A stretch of DNA of 64,000 nt. Origin: Bovifimicola ammoniilytica. Lineage in GTDB: Bacteria > Bacillota > Clostridia > Lachnospirales > Lachnospiraceae. Below the pieces are notes generated by a model. That model had not been told where the DNA came from and made no database searches. It was given only the letters and a program-made list of their open reading frames with translations. Shown here one piece after another: positions 31,675-40,675 of the stretch. The stretch is taken from NCBI RefSeq assembly GCF_025567085.1, contig NZ_JAOQJN010000004.1:62001-126000 (forward strand). The letters are read 5' to 3'. Position 1 is the first letter of the stretch, and each line of letters begins with the position of its first letter. Made by a program: the position numbers and the translations under genes.

Positions 31675-32844
31675 ATGGAGACATATGAAATATTTAAAGA
31701 TTTGGCAATTATAATTATTGCGGCAAAATGTTGTGGATTACTGGCAAGAAAACTCCACGCACCTATGGTGGCAGGTGAGATTGTAGCAGGTTTGCTTATC
31801 GGGCCAAGTGTGTTAGGGGTTGTGGCACAGACAGACTTCTTATCACAAATGGCTGAAATCGGGGTATTACTGCTTATGTTTTGTGCAGGACTTGAAACGG
31901 ATTTAAAAGATCTTATTAAGACAGGACCTAAGGCTATTCTGATTGCAAGTTCAGGTGTTGCTGTACCATTAGTTGGCGGTTATCTGTTATATAGTTGTTA
32001 TTATGGATTTGCACCTAATGGTTCTGATAAATTTTATGAGGCATTATTTATCGGTGTTATCTTAACAGCTACATCTGTAAGTATTACTGTAGAAACTTTA
32101 AGAGAATTAGGTAAATTAAAAGGTGAAGTAGGAACTACTATTCTAAGTGCTGCAATAGTAGATGATATTATTGGAATTATTGTTCTTACATTTGTAATCG
32201 GTTTTAAGAGTTCAAGTGTATCGCCATCTAAAGTTGTAATTAACACTGTATTATTCTTCATATTTGCAATATGCGTAGGAATGATTATATATTATTTATT
32301 TAAGTTATTAGACAACAAACGACCACATAGCAGAAGAATACCAATATTTGGTCTGGCACTTTGCTTCATTATGGCATATGTTGCTGAAAAATATTTCGGA
32401 ATAGCAGATATAACAGGTGCATTCGTAGCAGGAATAATACTCTGCAGTATTAAGGATTCAGAATATATCGCAAAGAAAATGGATATAAGTTCGTATATGT
32501 TATTTGGACCTGTATTCTTTGCAAGTATTGGTCTTAAGACAAATATTGATGGAATTTCAACTAAATTATTGATATTTTCAATATTATTTGTTATTGTAGG
32601 ATTGATAGCAAAGATAATTGGTTGCGGATTAATGGCGAAACTTTGCAGATTTAAGAATAAAGATGCGTTAAGAATTGGTGTCGGAATGATGACGAGAGGT
32701 GAGGTTGCTCTTATTGTGGCACAGAAAGGTCTTGCAGTAAAGATGATAGATTCGGTATTTTTTACAACTGTTATTCTATTAATTATTGTATCATCTCTTA
32801 TAACACCAATTGCTATGAAGCTTCTATATAAAAGTGGAGATTAA
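31675..32844 (+). CDS. Kef-type monovalent cation:proton antiporter, membrane domain only
   Basis: A CPA2-family antiporter of 389 residues with about 12 hydrophobic segments. Family features: 'ARKLHAPMVAGEIVAGLLIG', 'LLLMFCAGLETDL', 'LTATSVSITVETLREL', 'AAIVDDIIGIIVL' (the Asp-Asp pair in the transport site), 'GAFVAGIILCSIKDSEYI' and 'IGVGMMTRGEVALIVAQKG'. No TrkA-N/KTN domain follows, so it differs from KefB/C. Whether it carries Na+ or K+ cannot be decided. ATG at 31675 with AAGGAGCG upstream is preferred to an upstream frame extension of 23 codons. The J-domain gene follows after three bases. Confidence 0.86.
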   Translation: METYEIFKDLAIIIIAAKCCGLLARKLHAPMVAGEIVAGLLIGPSVLGVVAQTDFLSQMAEIGVLLLMFCAGLETDLKDLIKTGPKAILIASSGVAVPLVGGYLLYSCYYGFAPNGSDKFYEALFIGVILTATSVSITVETLRELGKLKGEVGTTILSAAIVDDIIGIIVLTFVIGFKSSSVSPSKVVINTVLFFIFAICVGMIIYYLFKLLDNKRPHSRRIPIFGLALCFIMAYVAEKYFGIADITGAFVAGIILCSIKDSEYIAKKMDISSYMLFGPVFFASIGLKTNIDGISTKLLIFSILFVIVGLIAKIIGCGLMAKLCRFKNKDALRIGVGMMTRGEVALIVAQKGLAVKMIDSVFFTTVILLIIVSSLITPIAMKLLYKSGD

Positions 32845-32847
32845 TGA

Positions 32848-33285
32848 ATGGAATTAAGCAGGAAAGAACTTGCGAAAATGAAAGAGGAGCAGTTAAAGCT
32901 TCAGAGAGAACTACATAGAAGAGAAAGAAAACTAAAATTTTTACAGGAAGATTTAGAAAAAAGAGAGCAAATGTTCAAAACACAGTGGGCGTTATTAGAA
33001 CATGAGCTTTCTTTGTTTGCTAAAGAAAGAGAAGAATTTGAAAGAGAGATAAAAAAGCAGCAATATAGGTCAAGGCTTGAAAATGAAAAAACAATCTATA
33101 AAGCAAATGGCCGTATAAATGCTGGAATGTACTTCTTAGGCGTACATGACGAACTGTCACTTAAGAAAAGATATAGAGACCTGTTAAAATTATTTCATCC
33201 TGACAGTATGAATGGTGATGTTGATGCTATGCAGGCAATTAATAGCGAGTATACAAAGCTTAAGAAGAAATATGAGGAGATGTAG
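32848..33285 (+). CDS. Coiled-coil protein with a C-terminal J domain
   Basis: A 145-residue protein I do not recognise as a named family. Residues 1-85 are almost purely Lys/Glu/Arg/Leu heptad-like sequence predicted to be one long coiled coil. Residues about 93-143 look like a compact J domain: 'GMYFLGVHDELSLKKRYRDL' (compare the helix II region of DnaJ), then HPD at 117-119 in 'LFHPDSMNGD', then 'AINSEYTKLKKKYE'. The HPD triad suggests it can stimulate an Hsp70, presumably the DnaK encoded in this window. The layout is inverted relative to DnaJ, whose J domain is N-terminal. It is tightly coupled (three bases before, zero after) to a transporter and a membrane polymerase-like gene. Confidence 0.7.
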   Translation: MELSRKELAKMKEEQLKLQRELHRRERKLKFLQEDLEKREQMFKTQWALLEHELSLFAKEREEFEREIKKQQYRSRLENEKTIYKANGRINAGMYFLGVHDELSLKKRYRDLLKLFHPDSMNGDVDAMQAINSEYTKLKKKYEEM

Positions 33286-34626
33286 ATGAAAATGTACCAG
33301 AAGTTGAAAAAATGTAAGTCAATAAAAGAGATATATGAGGTTATACCAGAGAAATTTTATGAAAAATGTGCAGTGGTACTTATATTTCTGATGAATATGG
33401 TTGTTGTGGTGGAAAGCCTGACAAAGATTATATATAATAAAGGCTCATATTGGAAAGTTATGCAAAATTATAATTTGTTTGGGAAGATATGTCTGATATA
33501 TGTTATTATATATATAGGAAGTAGAATTTGTAAATTAAAATCAGATGAAATAAATAAGTATTTTAAAAATAATATATGGGATTTTTGCTTTTTAATGTTA
33601 TTTTTATTATCTGTTGTATCAATTACGGTAGCACATAACAAGACGGAAGCAATTAATGGAGATTGGTATAGGCAGAATGGCATAAGAGCATACGTTGTGT
33701 ATCTATCGCTTTATATTATAGGAAAAAGTATAGACACAGAAAAATATAAAAGATTTATATTTTGGACTATCACTATAGCATCAACACTACAGTGTATACT
33801 AATATATAAAGGATATGTTAATGATACAGGAAGATACGCAGGAATATTTGGAAACTCAAATCATTGTGGATATTTTATGACAATGGCAATATTTGCAATG
33901 ATAGGATTGCTTGTTACGGAGAAAAGCCTTATTGTAAAATGTATTATGACAGTTATATATGGATTTAATATTATGTGTCTGATTCTTAATAATACATTTG
34001 GATGTTATCTTGCAGTTATAGCCGGAATAGTATTTTATGTTGTAGTATCCGCTGTTAAGAATAGAAAAAATCAGAGTTTGATTTATTATATATTGATGTA
34101 CATACACATAATATTTGTATTTGTGATGATAAGCATCATAACAGATATGCATACAGGAATTGTATCAAATAATTTTAATATAACAGGAAACGACATAGTG
34201 AAAGTTACTGATAGAAGTGAAGAGGCCGGAAATGCGGGAACAGGGCGTTGGAAATTATGGATACATACTATGAAAATAATAAAGCGAAAACCAATATTAG
34301 GGTGCGGACCCGAAAATATTCAATTTGAACCCGGATACAAAAATGAACCACATAATGAATTTATACAAATAGCGGCTGAGCATGGGGTACCTGCGTGCTT
34401 GTTTTATATATTGGGTTTAATTACATTAATGATTCATAAAATAAAAAATCTTAAAAATGAAAGTGAATACACAATTATATGTGGCGCTATAGTATTTGCA
34501 TATCTGATATCTTCGATGTTTGGCGTAATGATGTTCTACACAGCAGTTTTCTACTATACATTTCTTGGAATGGTATCGAAAAACAGAAATTTAACACAAC
34601 ATTATGATATTGGGGAAAATACATAA
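33286..34626 (+). CDS. O-antigen ligase / Wzy-like polytopic membrane protein
   Basis: A 446-residue protein with about ten hydrophobic segments. The pattern fits the Wzy_C/O-antigen ligase superfamily: a periplasm/exterior-facing loop with 'GIFGNSNHCGYFMTM' (conserved N-x-N-H region), and later 'LGCGPENIQFEPGYKNEP', 'PHNEFIQIAAEHGVPACL' (the HN motif before a large loop) and a membrane segment at the end. Such enzymes polymerise or ligate lipid-linked sugars; one branch transfers glycans to type IV pilins. The pilus locus begins right after it, but a terminator lies between, so a pilin-glycosylation role is only a possibility. The start abuts the stop of the J-domain gene. Confidence 0.72.
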   Translation: MKMYQKLKKCKSIKEIYEVIPEKFYEKCAVVLIFLMNMVVVVESLTKIIYNKGSYWKVMQNYNLFGKICLIYVIIYIGSRICKLKSDEINKYFKNNIWDFCFLMLFLLSVVSITVAHNKTEAINGDWYRQNGIRAYVVYLSLYIIGKSIDTEKYKRFIFWTITIASTLQCILIYKGYVNDTGRYAGIFGNSNHCGYFMTMAIFAMIGLLVTEKSLIVKCIMTVIYGFNIMCLILNNTFGCYLAVIAGIVFYVVVSAVKNRKNQSLIYYILMYIHIIFVFVMISIITDMHTGIVSNNFNITGNDIVKVTDRSEEAGNAGTGRWKLWIHTMKIIKRKPILGCGPENIQFEPGYKNEPHNEFIQIAAEHGVPACLFYILGLITLMIHKIKNLKNESEYTIICGAIVFAYLISSMFGVMMFYTAVFYYTFLGMVSKNRNLTQHYDIGENT

Positions 34627-34637
34627 AAAATAAAAGT

Positions 34638-34670
34638 ATAAAGTAGTTTTTTTGGTAAAAACTACTTTAT
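34638..34670 (+). terminator. Terminator before the pilus locus
   Basis: A perfect 14-bp stem, ATAAAGTAGTTTTT / AAAAACTACTTTAT, with a five-base loop and a T run after it, separates the Wzy-like gene from pilB. Confidence 0.88.
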
Positions 34671-34685
34671 TTTTTGTATTTTTTA

Positions 34686-34700
34686 TGGTACACTATACCA
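34686..34700 (+). promoter_or_regulatory. Palindrome in the pilB promoter region
   Basis: TGGTA-CACTA-TACCA lies 29 bases before the pilB start, just after the upstream terminator, with a TTGTAT at 34674-34679 as a possible -35. It could be an operator over the promoter that starts the pilus locus. Confidence 0.35.
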
Positions 34701-34728
34701 AGAAAATCGAAAATGAGGGTAAGAAGTT

Positions 34729-36438
34729 ATGGCTAGATACAATAAGATACGACTAGGTGACTGCCTGGTACAAAAAGGCATGATTACAGAAGAACAGTTG
34801 TCAGAAGCCTTAGTTAAGCAGAAAGAGAATGGCACTAAGCTTGGCGAGACAATTGTTGAATTGGGTTATGTCTCAGAAAATGATATGATTGATGTGTTAG
34901 TCGAGCAGCTTGGAATTGAGTATGTTGATGTTAGAAAGATAAAAGTTGATGAGAATGCAGCAAGGCTATTGAAAGAAGACTTTATGCGTAAGAATAGTCT
35001 TATACCAATTGCATTTGATGAACTTTTGCCAAATGTCATCAGAGTTGCAATGGCTGATCCGATGGACATCATAGCGATAGATGATATTTCTATTATAACC
35101 AATATGCAGGTAGACCCTGTATTGTCTACTAAGGGCCAGATAAATATGGCTATAGATAAGATATTTGGTGCGACGCAAGCTATGCAGGCTGCTGAACAGT
35201 ACAGAAAAGAACGTGAAAGAGATAGAGAAAAAGCTGGACTCAATATGGATGAGGAAGAGGAAGATTCAGAACTTGATAATTCTCCGATCGTTCAGCTTGT
35301 TCGAAGCATATTAGAGCAGGGCGTAAGAAGGAGAGCCAGTGATATACATATTGAGGCACTTGAGTTTCAAGTAAGAGTCAGATTCAGAATTGATGGTGCT
35401 TTAGTTCAGGTAATGACATATGATATAGATTTATTACCAGCAATTGTTGCCAGAATTAAGATTATAGGCGGTATGGATATATCGGAGAAGAGAAAACCGC
35501 AGGATGGTCGTATTGCTATGACAGTCGACAGACGAGACTACGATGTCCGTGTATCTATATTACCGACTATTAACGGCGAGAAAGTCGTTATGCGTTTGAC
35601 TTCTAAAGAGAATCTTACGAGAGATAAGAAAAACTTAGGCTTTTCAGAGGAGGAATTAGAGAAGTTTGATAGAATATTAAAGAACCCACATGGAATCATA
35701 CTTGTAACAGGACCTACTGGTTCAGGTAAATCTACAACATTATATACGGCATTGAGTGAACTTAATACAGAGGACGTTAACATTATAACAGTTGAGGACC
35801 CTGTAGAAGCAAACATGGAAGGAATTAATCAGGTGCATGTTAATGAAAAAGCGGGACTTACATTTGCAAGCGCATTAAGATCTATTCTCCGTCAGGATCC
35901 GGATATAATTATGATAGGTGAAATTCGAGACGGTGAGACTGCTGGTATAGCTGTAAAAGCGGCTATCACAGGACATTTAGTTGTTAGTACATTGCATACA
36001 AATGGTACAGCGAGTACAGTAACCCGTCTTGTAGATATGGGTATGGAATCTTACTTAATAGGTGATGCTTTGGTAGGCGTTATAGCACAGCGACTTGTAA
36101 GAAGACTATGCCCTGAGTGTAAACGGCTTGTTTACGCGACTGAAGATGAGAAGAGATTATTAGGTGTTACGACACCTGGTGATTTACCGATATATGAACC
36201 GGTTGGCTGTGAGGCTTGTGGTAACACAGGATACCATGGACGAATCGGTGTATATGAGATAATGCCTGTTACAAATGACTTAAGAATAAAGATTGCTGCA
36301 GGAGCAAGAGCTGACGAGATTAAAGAACAGGCGGTCAGTGAGGGTATGAGCACATTAAGTGTAAGTGCAGCAAAATTATGTGTGCAAGGTGTAACTTCAT
36401 TTAAAGAAGCACTTAAGATAGCATATGAATCAGAATAA
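34729..36438 (+). CDS. pilB: Type IV pilus assembly ATPase PilB
   Basis: Cytoplasmic hexameric ATPase that powers pilus extension. The 569 residues hold an N-terminal MshEN/GspE-N domain ('RLGDCLVQKGMITEEQLSEA', 'LGETIVELGYVSENDM'), which in related ATPases can bind cyclic di-GMP; then the secretion ATPase core with 'RRASDIHIEALE', Walker A 'GPTGSGKSTT' (about 328-337), Asp box, Walker B and His box ('GHLVVSTLHTNG'), and the zinc motif 'CPECKR' (461) with 'CEACGNTGYHGRIGVYE' (about 495) typical of PilB/GspE but not PilT. It is the first gene of the pilus locus; pilT follows 15 bases later. Confidence 0.96.
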   Translation: MARYNKIRLGDCLVQKGMITEEQLSEALVKQKENGTKLGETIVELGYVSENDMIDVLVEQLGIEYVDVRKIKVDENAARLLKEDFMRKNSLIPIAFDELLPNVIRVAMADPMDIIAIDDISIITNMQVDPVLSTKGQINMAIDKIFGATQAMQAAEQYRKERERDREKAGLNMDEEEEDSELDNSPIVQLVRSILEQGVRRRASDIHIEALEFQVRVRFRIDGALVQVMTYDIDLLPAIVARIKIIGGMDISEKRKPQDGRIAMTVDRRDYDVRVSILPTINGEKVVMRLTSKENLTRDKKNLGFSEEELEKFDRILKNPHGIILVTGPTGSGKSTTLYTALSELNTEDVNIITVEDPVEANMEGINQVHVNEKAGLTFASALRSILRQDPDIIMIGEIRDGETAGIAVKAAITGHLVVSTLHTNGTASTVTRLVDMGMESYLIGDALVGVIAQRLVRRLCPECKRLVYATEDEKRLLGVTTPGDLPIYEPVGCEACGNTGYHGRIGVYEIMPVTNDLRIKIAAGARADEIKEQAVSEGMSTLSVSAAKLCVQGVTSFKEALKIAYESE

Positions 36439-36453
36439 GGAGGCAGTTAGAAA

Positions 36454-37518
36454 ATGATATCTATTGAAGAATTACTAAATGTTGCGGCCGAACATAACGC
36501 GTCCGATGTACATATTACAGTTGGAGTTCCGCCTAAGATGAGAGTGAATGGCGATTTACTTGATATGGATTATCCAAGATTGATGCCTGATGATGCAGAG
36601 AACATTATTATGAGCATACTTGATAAGAGGCATAAAGCTATATTTGATGAGAAAGGTGAAGTGGATTTCTCAATATCTATACCTATGGTAGGAAGATACC
36701 GTGTTAATATATTTAGACAGAGAGGGTCAATGGCAGCAGCACTTCGTGTGGTTGGTACAGAGATTCCTAATCCGGATAAGTTAGGTGTTCCTAAGGCAGT
36801 ACAGGACTTACATAAGAGAAAGAGAGGACTTGTGTTAGTAACAGGACCTACAGGTTCAGGTAAATCTACAACACTTGCTTCTATTATAGATTTGGTTAAT
36901 ACAAATACATCTTCACATATTATTACATTGGAAGATCCTATCGAGTATATGCACAAGCATAAGAAAGCTATGGTTAACCAGAGGGAGATTGGATTGGACT
37001 CTATGTCATATAATAATGCATTAAGAGCTGCACTCCGTGAAGACCCTGATGTAATCCTTGTTGGTGAGATGCGTGACTTTGAGACAATTTCGATTGCGGT
37101 AACAGCAGCAGAAACAGGACATCTTGTATTCTCTACATTGCATACAATTGGTGCAGCAGCAACAATTGACCGTATTATTGACGTATTCCCTACACATCAG
37201 CAGCAACAGATAAGAGTTCAGTTATCAATGGTATTAGAGGCTGTTATATCTCAGCAACTTATTCCTACAGCTGACCATAAACGAAGAGTTGCAGCATTTG
37301 AGGTAATGATAACGAATCCTGCGATTAAAAACCTTATTCGTGAAGGTAAAACATATCAGATTCAGTCTATGATCCAGACAAATAAGAAATTAGGAATGCA
37401 GACTATGGATGATGCGCTTTATGATTTATACAGACGTGGAGAGATAACGGGAGAGAGATGTGCTGCATATGCACAGGATATCGTGTCTATGGACAAACGT
37501 TTACGAGGAATTATCTAG
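36454..37518 (+). CDS. pilT: Type IV pilus retraction ATPase PilT
   Basis: ATPase for pilus retraction (twitching, DNA uptake). The 354-residue protein shows 'HNASDVHITVGVPPKMRVNG' at the N-terminus, 'FRQRGSMAAALRVV', Walker A 'GPTGSGKSTT' near residue 131, 'EDPIEYMHKH', 'RALREDPDVILVGEMRD'-like Walker B and 'GHLVFSTLHTIGAA' (His box). No zinc tetracysteine is present, separating it from PilB. The presence of pilT implies a dynamic pilus. The ribosome binding site AAGGAGG is strong. Confidence 0.95.
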   Translation: MISIEELLNVAAEHNASDVHITVGVPPKMRVNGDLLDMDYPRLMPDDAENIIMSILDKRHKAIFDEKGEVDFSISIPMVGRYRVNIFRQRGSMAAALRVVGTEIPNPDKLGVPKAVQDLHKRKRGLVLVTGPTGSGKSTTLASIIDLVNTNTSSHIITLEDPIEYMHKHKKAMVNQREIGLDSMSYNNALRAALREDPDVILVGEMRDFETISIAVTAAETGHLVFSTLHTIGAAATIDRIIDVFPTHQQQQIRVQLSMVLEAVISQQLIPTADHKRRVAAFEVMITNPAIKNLIREGKTYQIQSMIQTNKKLGMQTMDDALYDLYRRGEITGERCAAYAQDIVSMDKRLRGII

Positions 37519-37641
37519 ATAATATGATAGAATATTTGGACAATGTTACTAAATATGTAGCCAGACATTGTGCAAAATGATAAAAATATTAACAAAATAT
37601 TAATAAAGTTAAAACAAGTGGTAAATAAAAAGAAAATATGA

Positions 37642-37667
37642 TATAATTTGTACATAATTTAGTACAA
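37642..37667 (+). promoter_or_regulatory. Extended -10 promoter with overlapping palindrome before pilC
   Basis: TGATATAATTTG contains an extended -10 (TATAAT 37642-37647). Immediately after it TTGTAC (37648-37653) and GTACAA (37662-37667) form an inverted repeat over the expected transcription start. The -35 is poor. This suggests that pilC and the pilin genes can be transcribed separately from pilB-pilT. Confidence 0.45.
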
Positions 37668-37699
37668 GATTAAAAAAACTCTTAGAGAGGAGTGAAAAG

Positions 37700-38923
37700 A
37701 TGCCAAATTATAAATATACCGCATATGGTAAAGATGGCAAGGAAATAAAAGGCTCTGTCGAAGCAGAAGACAAAGAAGCTGCTTTGCAACAGATAAAGAA
37801 TGCCGGAAACATTCCGGTAAATGTTTCGGAAGAAGGTATTTTTGATAAAGATATTAATATCTCGTTTGGTGGTAATAAAGTATCAGCAAGAGATTTAAGT
37901 ATCTTCTGCAGACAGTTTGTTAGTATATCTGGTGCTGGTGTATCGATAGTAGATGCATTGGAAATGTTAGCTGACCAGACAGAAAGCAAAGAGTTAAAAG
38001 CAGCTATAATCGACATAAAAGTATCTGTTCAGAAAGGTGAGACGCTTGCTAACAGTATGAGAAAGCAAGGTAAAATATTTCCACCTATTATGATAAATAT
38101 GATTGAGGCAGGTGAGGCTTCTGGTAACCTGGAGGTTTCATTTGATCGAATGGCTACACAGTTTGAGAAACAAACAAAACTACAGGCACTGGTTAAGAAA
38201 TCTATGATATATCCTATAGCATTAATGGTTGTAGTAATCGGTGTAGTTGTTGCAATGATGATTTTAGTTATTCCGTCGTTCTCAGAGATGTATGCAGATA
38301 TGGATCAACAGTTACCGGCTCTTACAAGAGCATTGGTTGCGTGCAGTGATTTTATAGTTGATAAATGGTATATATTAATAGCTGTTATTGCTATTATAGT
38401 TATAGCATTCAAGGTATTTGCAGCAAGTGAGAAAGGTACATATATATTAGCAAATATGTCGATGAAAGCACCAATATTTGGCAAGCTTACAGTGAAGTCA
38501 GCTTCAGCACAGTTTGCAAGAACTCTTTCGACACTTACAGCGTCTGGTATCTCTATGATAGACGCACTAGAAATTGCAGGTAAGACTATGAAGAATGTAA
38601 TATTTAGAGACGCTGTTATGGAGGCAAGGGAAAAAGTTGCACAAGGTAGACCGTTATCTGAACCACTTAAGAATGGAAAAGTATTTCCTAATATGATAGT
38701 TCATATGATAGGTATCGGTGAAGAAACAGGTAATATGGAAGATATGCTTATTACGGCAGCATCATATTATGAAGAAGAAGTAGAAGTGGCTACTCAATCG
38801 ACAGCAGCAGTTATTGAGCCACTTATAATAGTAGTTATGGCAGCTATTGTCGGAACAATTATTATGGCGATACTTATACCTATGTTTGGTATGTATGACT
38901 TGGCTGGTGGCGATGAAGCTTAG
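37700..38923 (+). CDS. pilC: Type IV pilus inner-membrane platform protein PilC
   Basis: Platform protein that couples PilB/PilT to the growing pilus. It has 407 residues: a short N-terminal part ('YKYTAYGKDGKEIKG'), then two homologous T2SSF domains, each starting with 'ARDLSIFCRQFVSISGAGVS' or 'SAQFARTLSTLTASGISM' and containing a 'GEASGNLE' / 'GEETGNME' motif, with three membrane segments (about 170-190, 215-240 and 375-400). AGAGAGGAG precedes the ATG. pilin genes follow. Confidence 0.95.
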   Translation: MPNYKYTAYGKDGKEIKGSVEAEDKEAALQQIKNAGNIPVNVSEEGIFDKDINISFGGNKVSARDLSIFCRQFVSISGAGVSIVDALEMLADQTESKELKAAIIDIKVSVQKGETLANSMRKQGKIFPPIMINMIEAGEASGNLEVSFDRMATQFEKQTKLQALVKKSMIYPIALMVVVIGVVVAMMILVIPSFSEMYADMDQQLPALTRALVACSDFIVDKWYILIAVIAIIVIAFKVFAASEKGTYILANMSMKAPIFGKLTVKSASAQFARTLSTLTASGISMIDALEIAGKTMKNVIFRDAVMEAREKVAQGRPLSEPLKNGKVFPNMIVHMIGIGEETGNMEDMLITAASYYEEEVEVATQSTAAVIEPLIIVVMAAIVGTIIMAILIPMFGMYDLAGGDEA

Positions 38924-38951
38924 AATGAATGATATAAGAAAGGTGAGGTGC

Positions 38952-39371
38952 ATGAAAAAGGATAATAAAGGTTTTTCACTTATAGAATTAATTATAGTTA
39001 TTGCCATTATGGCTGTGCTCGTAGCGGTAATTGCACCAAACCTTAGCAAATATCTATCGTCGTCCAAGCAGAAAACTGATATATCTAATATTGATACAAT
39101 CAAAGGCGTGATTGAACAAAGTTGTGCACTTACAAATACTGAAGTGTCTGAACCACAGAGCCTCGGGACTTGGGTGGAACTGAAAGAAAATAGTGTATAC
39201 TATGATTCCGATGCAGCTGACGTCGATGGTTATACGGCTTTTTCAAGAAGTGTTGCAGAAGCATTAGGAGAGGTCCCAAAGTCTAAAGTTACAGGAAAGG
39301 ATTTCTGGGTAAAGATAGAACAGGATTCAACAACTGGAATATATACTGTAACAGTGAAGTCAAAATCATAA
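38952..39371 (+). CDS. Type IV prepilin 1
   Basis: A 139-residue prepilin with class III signal peptide MKKDNKG^FSLIELIIVIA, where cleavage and N-methylation by PilD are predicted before Phe (Glu at +5 present). The hydrophobic helix continues 'IMAVLVAVIAPNLSKYLS', and the C-terminal globular part (about 100 residues) has a single Cys and no obvious disulfide pair. The true start is ATG at 38952, after AGGTGAGGTG; a longer open frame upstream overlaps pilC. Its N-terminal 35 residues are almost identical to those of the next gene, indicating tandem duplication. Confidence 0.92.
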   Translation: MKKDNKGFSLIELIIVIAIMAVLVAVIAPNLSKYLSSSKQKTDISNIDTIKGVIEQSCALTNTEVSEPQSLGTWVELKENSVYYDSDAADVDGYTAFSRSVAEALGEVPKSKVTGKDFWVKIEQDSTTGIYTVTVKSKS

Positions 39372-39442
39372 TTTATGTTCATAACATCAGAAGATGTTAA
39401 TGATAAATAAAATAATATTATAAGAAAAGGAGTGTTAGTTTT

Positions 39443-39853
39443 ATGAAAAAAACAAACAACAAAGGTTTCTCATTAATCGAGCTTATTATCGTTATTGCTA
39501 TTATGGCTGTCTTAGTAGCAATCATAGCTCCAAACTTAACAAAATATCTTGGTAAATCCAAGAAAAACACAGACAAAAAAAATCTGGATGAGATTGAATC
39601 AACTTTAAAGACATGTATTACTGATTATGATATGGAATATGATGAGTTATTAGCAGATGGTGGTACTTTGACAGTTACTTTTGGCGCAAGTGGTGCGACA
39701 CTTTCAACAGCTAATGCTAATTTTAAGTCTATTGTTGATACAGCAATTGATGCAAGCAAGACAAAGAGCAAAGATAAAAATAATAAATATGCTATTGCTA
39801 CAATAACAAAGTCAAGTGGTACATATGGCATTAAAGTTGAGTTTCAGTCATAG
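39443..39853 (+). CDS. Type IV prepilin 2 (likely major pilin)
   Basis: A 136-residue prepilin with leader MKKTNNKG^FSLIELIIVIA and Glu+5. The globular domain is rich in Thr, Lys, Ser and Ala ('TLTVTFGASGATLSTANANF'). It has the best ribosome binding site among the pilins (AAAGGAGTG) and A-rich, highly expressed style codon use, so I take it as the major pilin; this is inference. It differs from prepilin 1 mainly in the C-terminal half. Confidence 0.9.
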   Translation: MKKTNNKGFSLIELIIVIAIMAVLVAIIAPNLTKYLGKSKKNTDKKNLDEIESTLKTCITDYDMEYDELLADGGTLTVTFGASGATLSTANANFKSIVDTAIDASKTKSKDKNNKYAIATITKSSGTYGIKVEFQS

Positions 39854-39896
39854 TTAGAAACTAATTTAAAATCAAAAGCAAAGGTAGATAGACACA

Positions 39897-40649
39897 ATGA
39901 ATACATTCTTAATAATAATTACTATAATATATGGAATAATAATAGGCAGCTTTTTAAATGTATGTATATATAGGATACCTAAGAATGAAAGCATTGTGAC
40001 GGACAGGTCACATTGTATGACTTGTGGGCATAAGCTCAAGTGGTACGATTTGGTACCACTTGTAAGCTACCTTACATTAGGTGGTAAATGCAGATATTGT
40101 AAGACGAAGATTTCTAAACAGTATCCGGTAATTGAATTTACTAATGGTGTATTATATGGAATACTTGTAGTAGTTAATGGATTCAATATATCAACCATAC
40201 TATTTTGTTTGTGTTCATCTGCATTATTAGCACTTAGTGTTATTGACTGGAGAACATTTGAGATTCCAATAGCCTTTAATATTTTCATCGGTATTTTGGG
40301 CATTATAAGATTACTTACAGATTTAGAACATTGGTATGTATATATCATTGGATTCTTTGCAGTAAGTGGTTTTTTATATTTATTATTTTTAATTACTAAA
40401 GGAAGAGGTATTGGCGGTGGTGACATTAAATTAATGGCTGCTGCAGGCTTACTCATAGGCTGGAAGAATATTATTCTTGCTTTGGGAATAGGATGCGTAT
40501 TAGGTTCGATCATTCATATTATTCTGATGAAAGTCCAGAATAAGGAAAGAGTGCTTGCATTCGGACCATACCTGTCATTAGGTATATATATAGCTATGTT
40601 ATATGGTAACCAGATTATTGAATGGTATATAAATACGTTTATTTATTAA
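39897..40649 (+). CDS. pilD: Prepilin peptidase PilD
   Basis: Membrane aspartyl protease that cleaves prepilin leaders and methylates the new N-terminus. The 250 residues show 'IIGSFLNVCIYRIPKNES', two CxxC pairs ('CMTCGHKL', 'CRYCKT'), the catalytic Asp117 in 'VIDWRTFEIP' and Asp176 in 'GIGGGDIKLMAAAGL', with about seven hydrophobic segments. It lies between the pilin and pilMN genes and would process all five or six prepilin-like proteins of this locus. Confidence 0.95.
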   Translation: MNTFLIIITIIYGIIIGSFLNVCIYRIPKNESIVTDRSHCMTCGHKLKWYDLVPLVSYLTLGGKCRYCKTKISKQYPVIEFTNGVLYGILVVVNGFNISTILFCLCSSALLALSVIDWRTFEIPIAFNIFIGILGIIRLLTDLEHWYVYIIGFFAVSGFLYLLFLITKGRGIGGGDIKLMAAAGLLIGWKNIILALGIGCVLGSIIHIILMKVQNKERVLAFGPYLSLGIYIAMLYGNQIIEWYINTFIY

Positions 40650-40675
40650 TAAAAACTATTGAGGGAGGCTAAGAG

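Noticed and set aside
34627..34728. Cyclic di-GMP riboswitch before pilB (and likewise before flgB)
   Set aside because: Searched because such riboswitches often control clostridial pili and flagella; no GEMM-like conserved segments or two-stem fold was seen.
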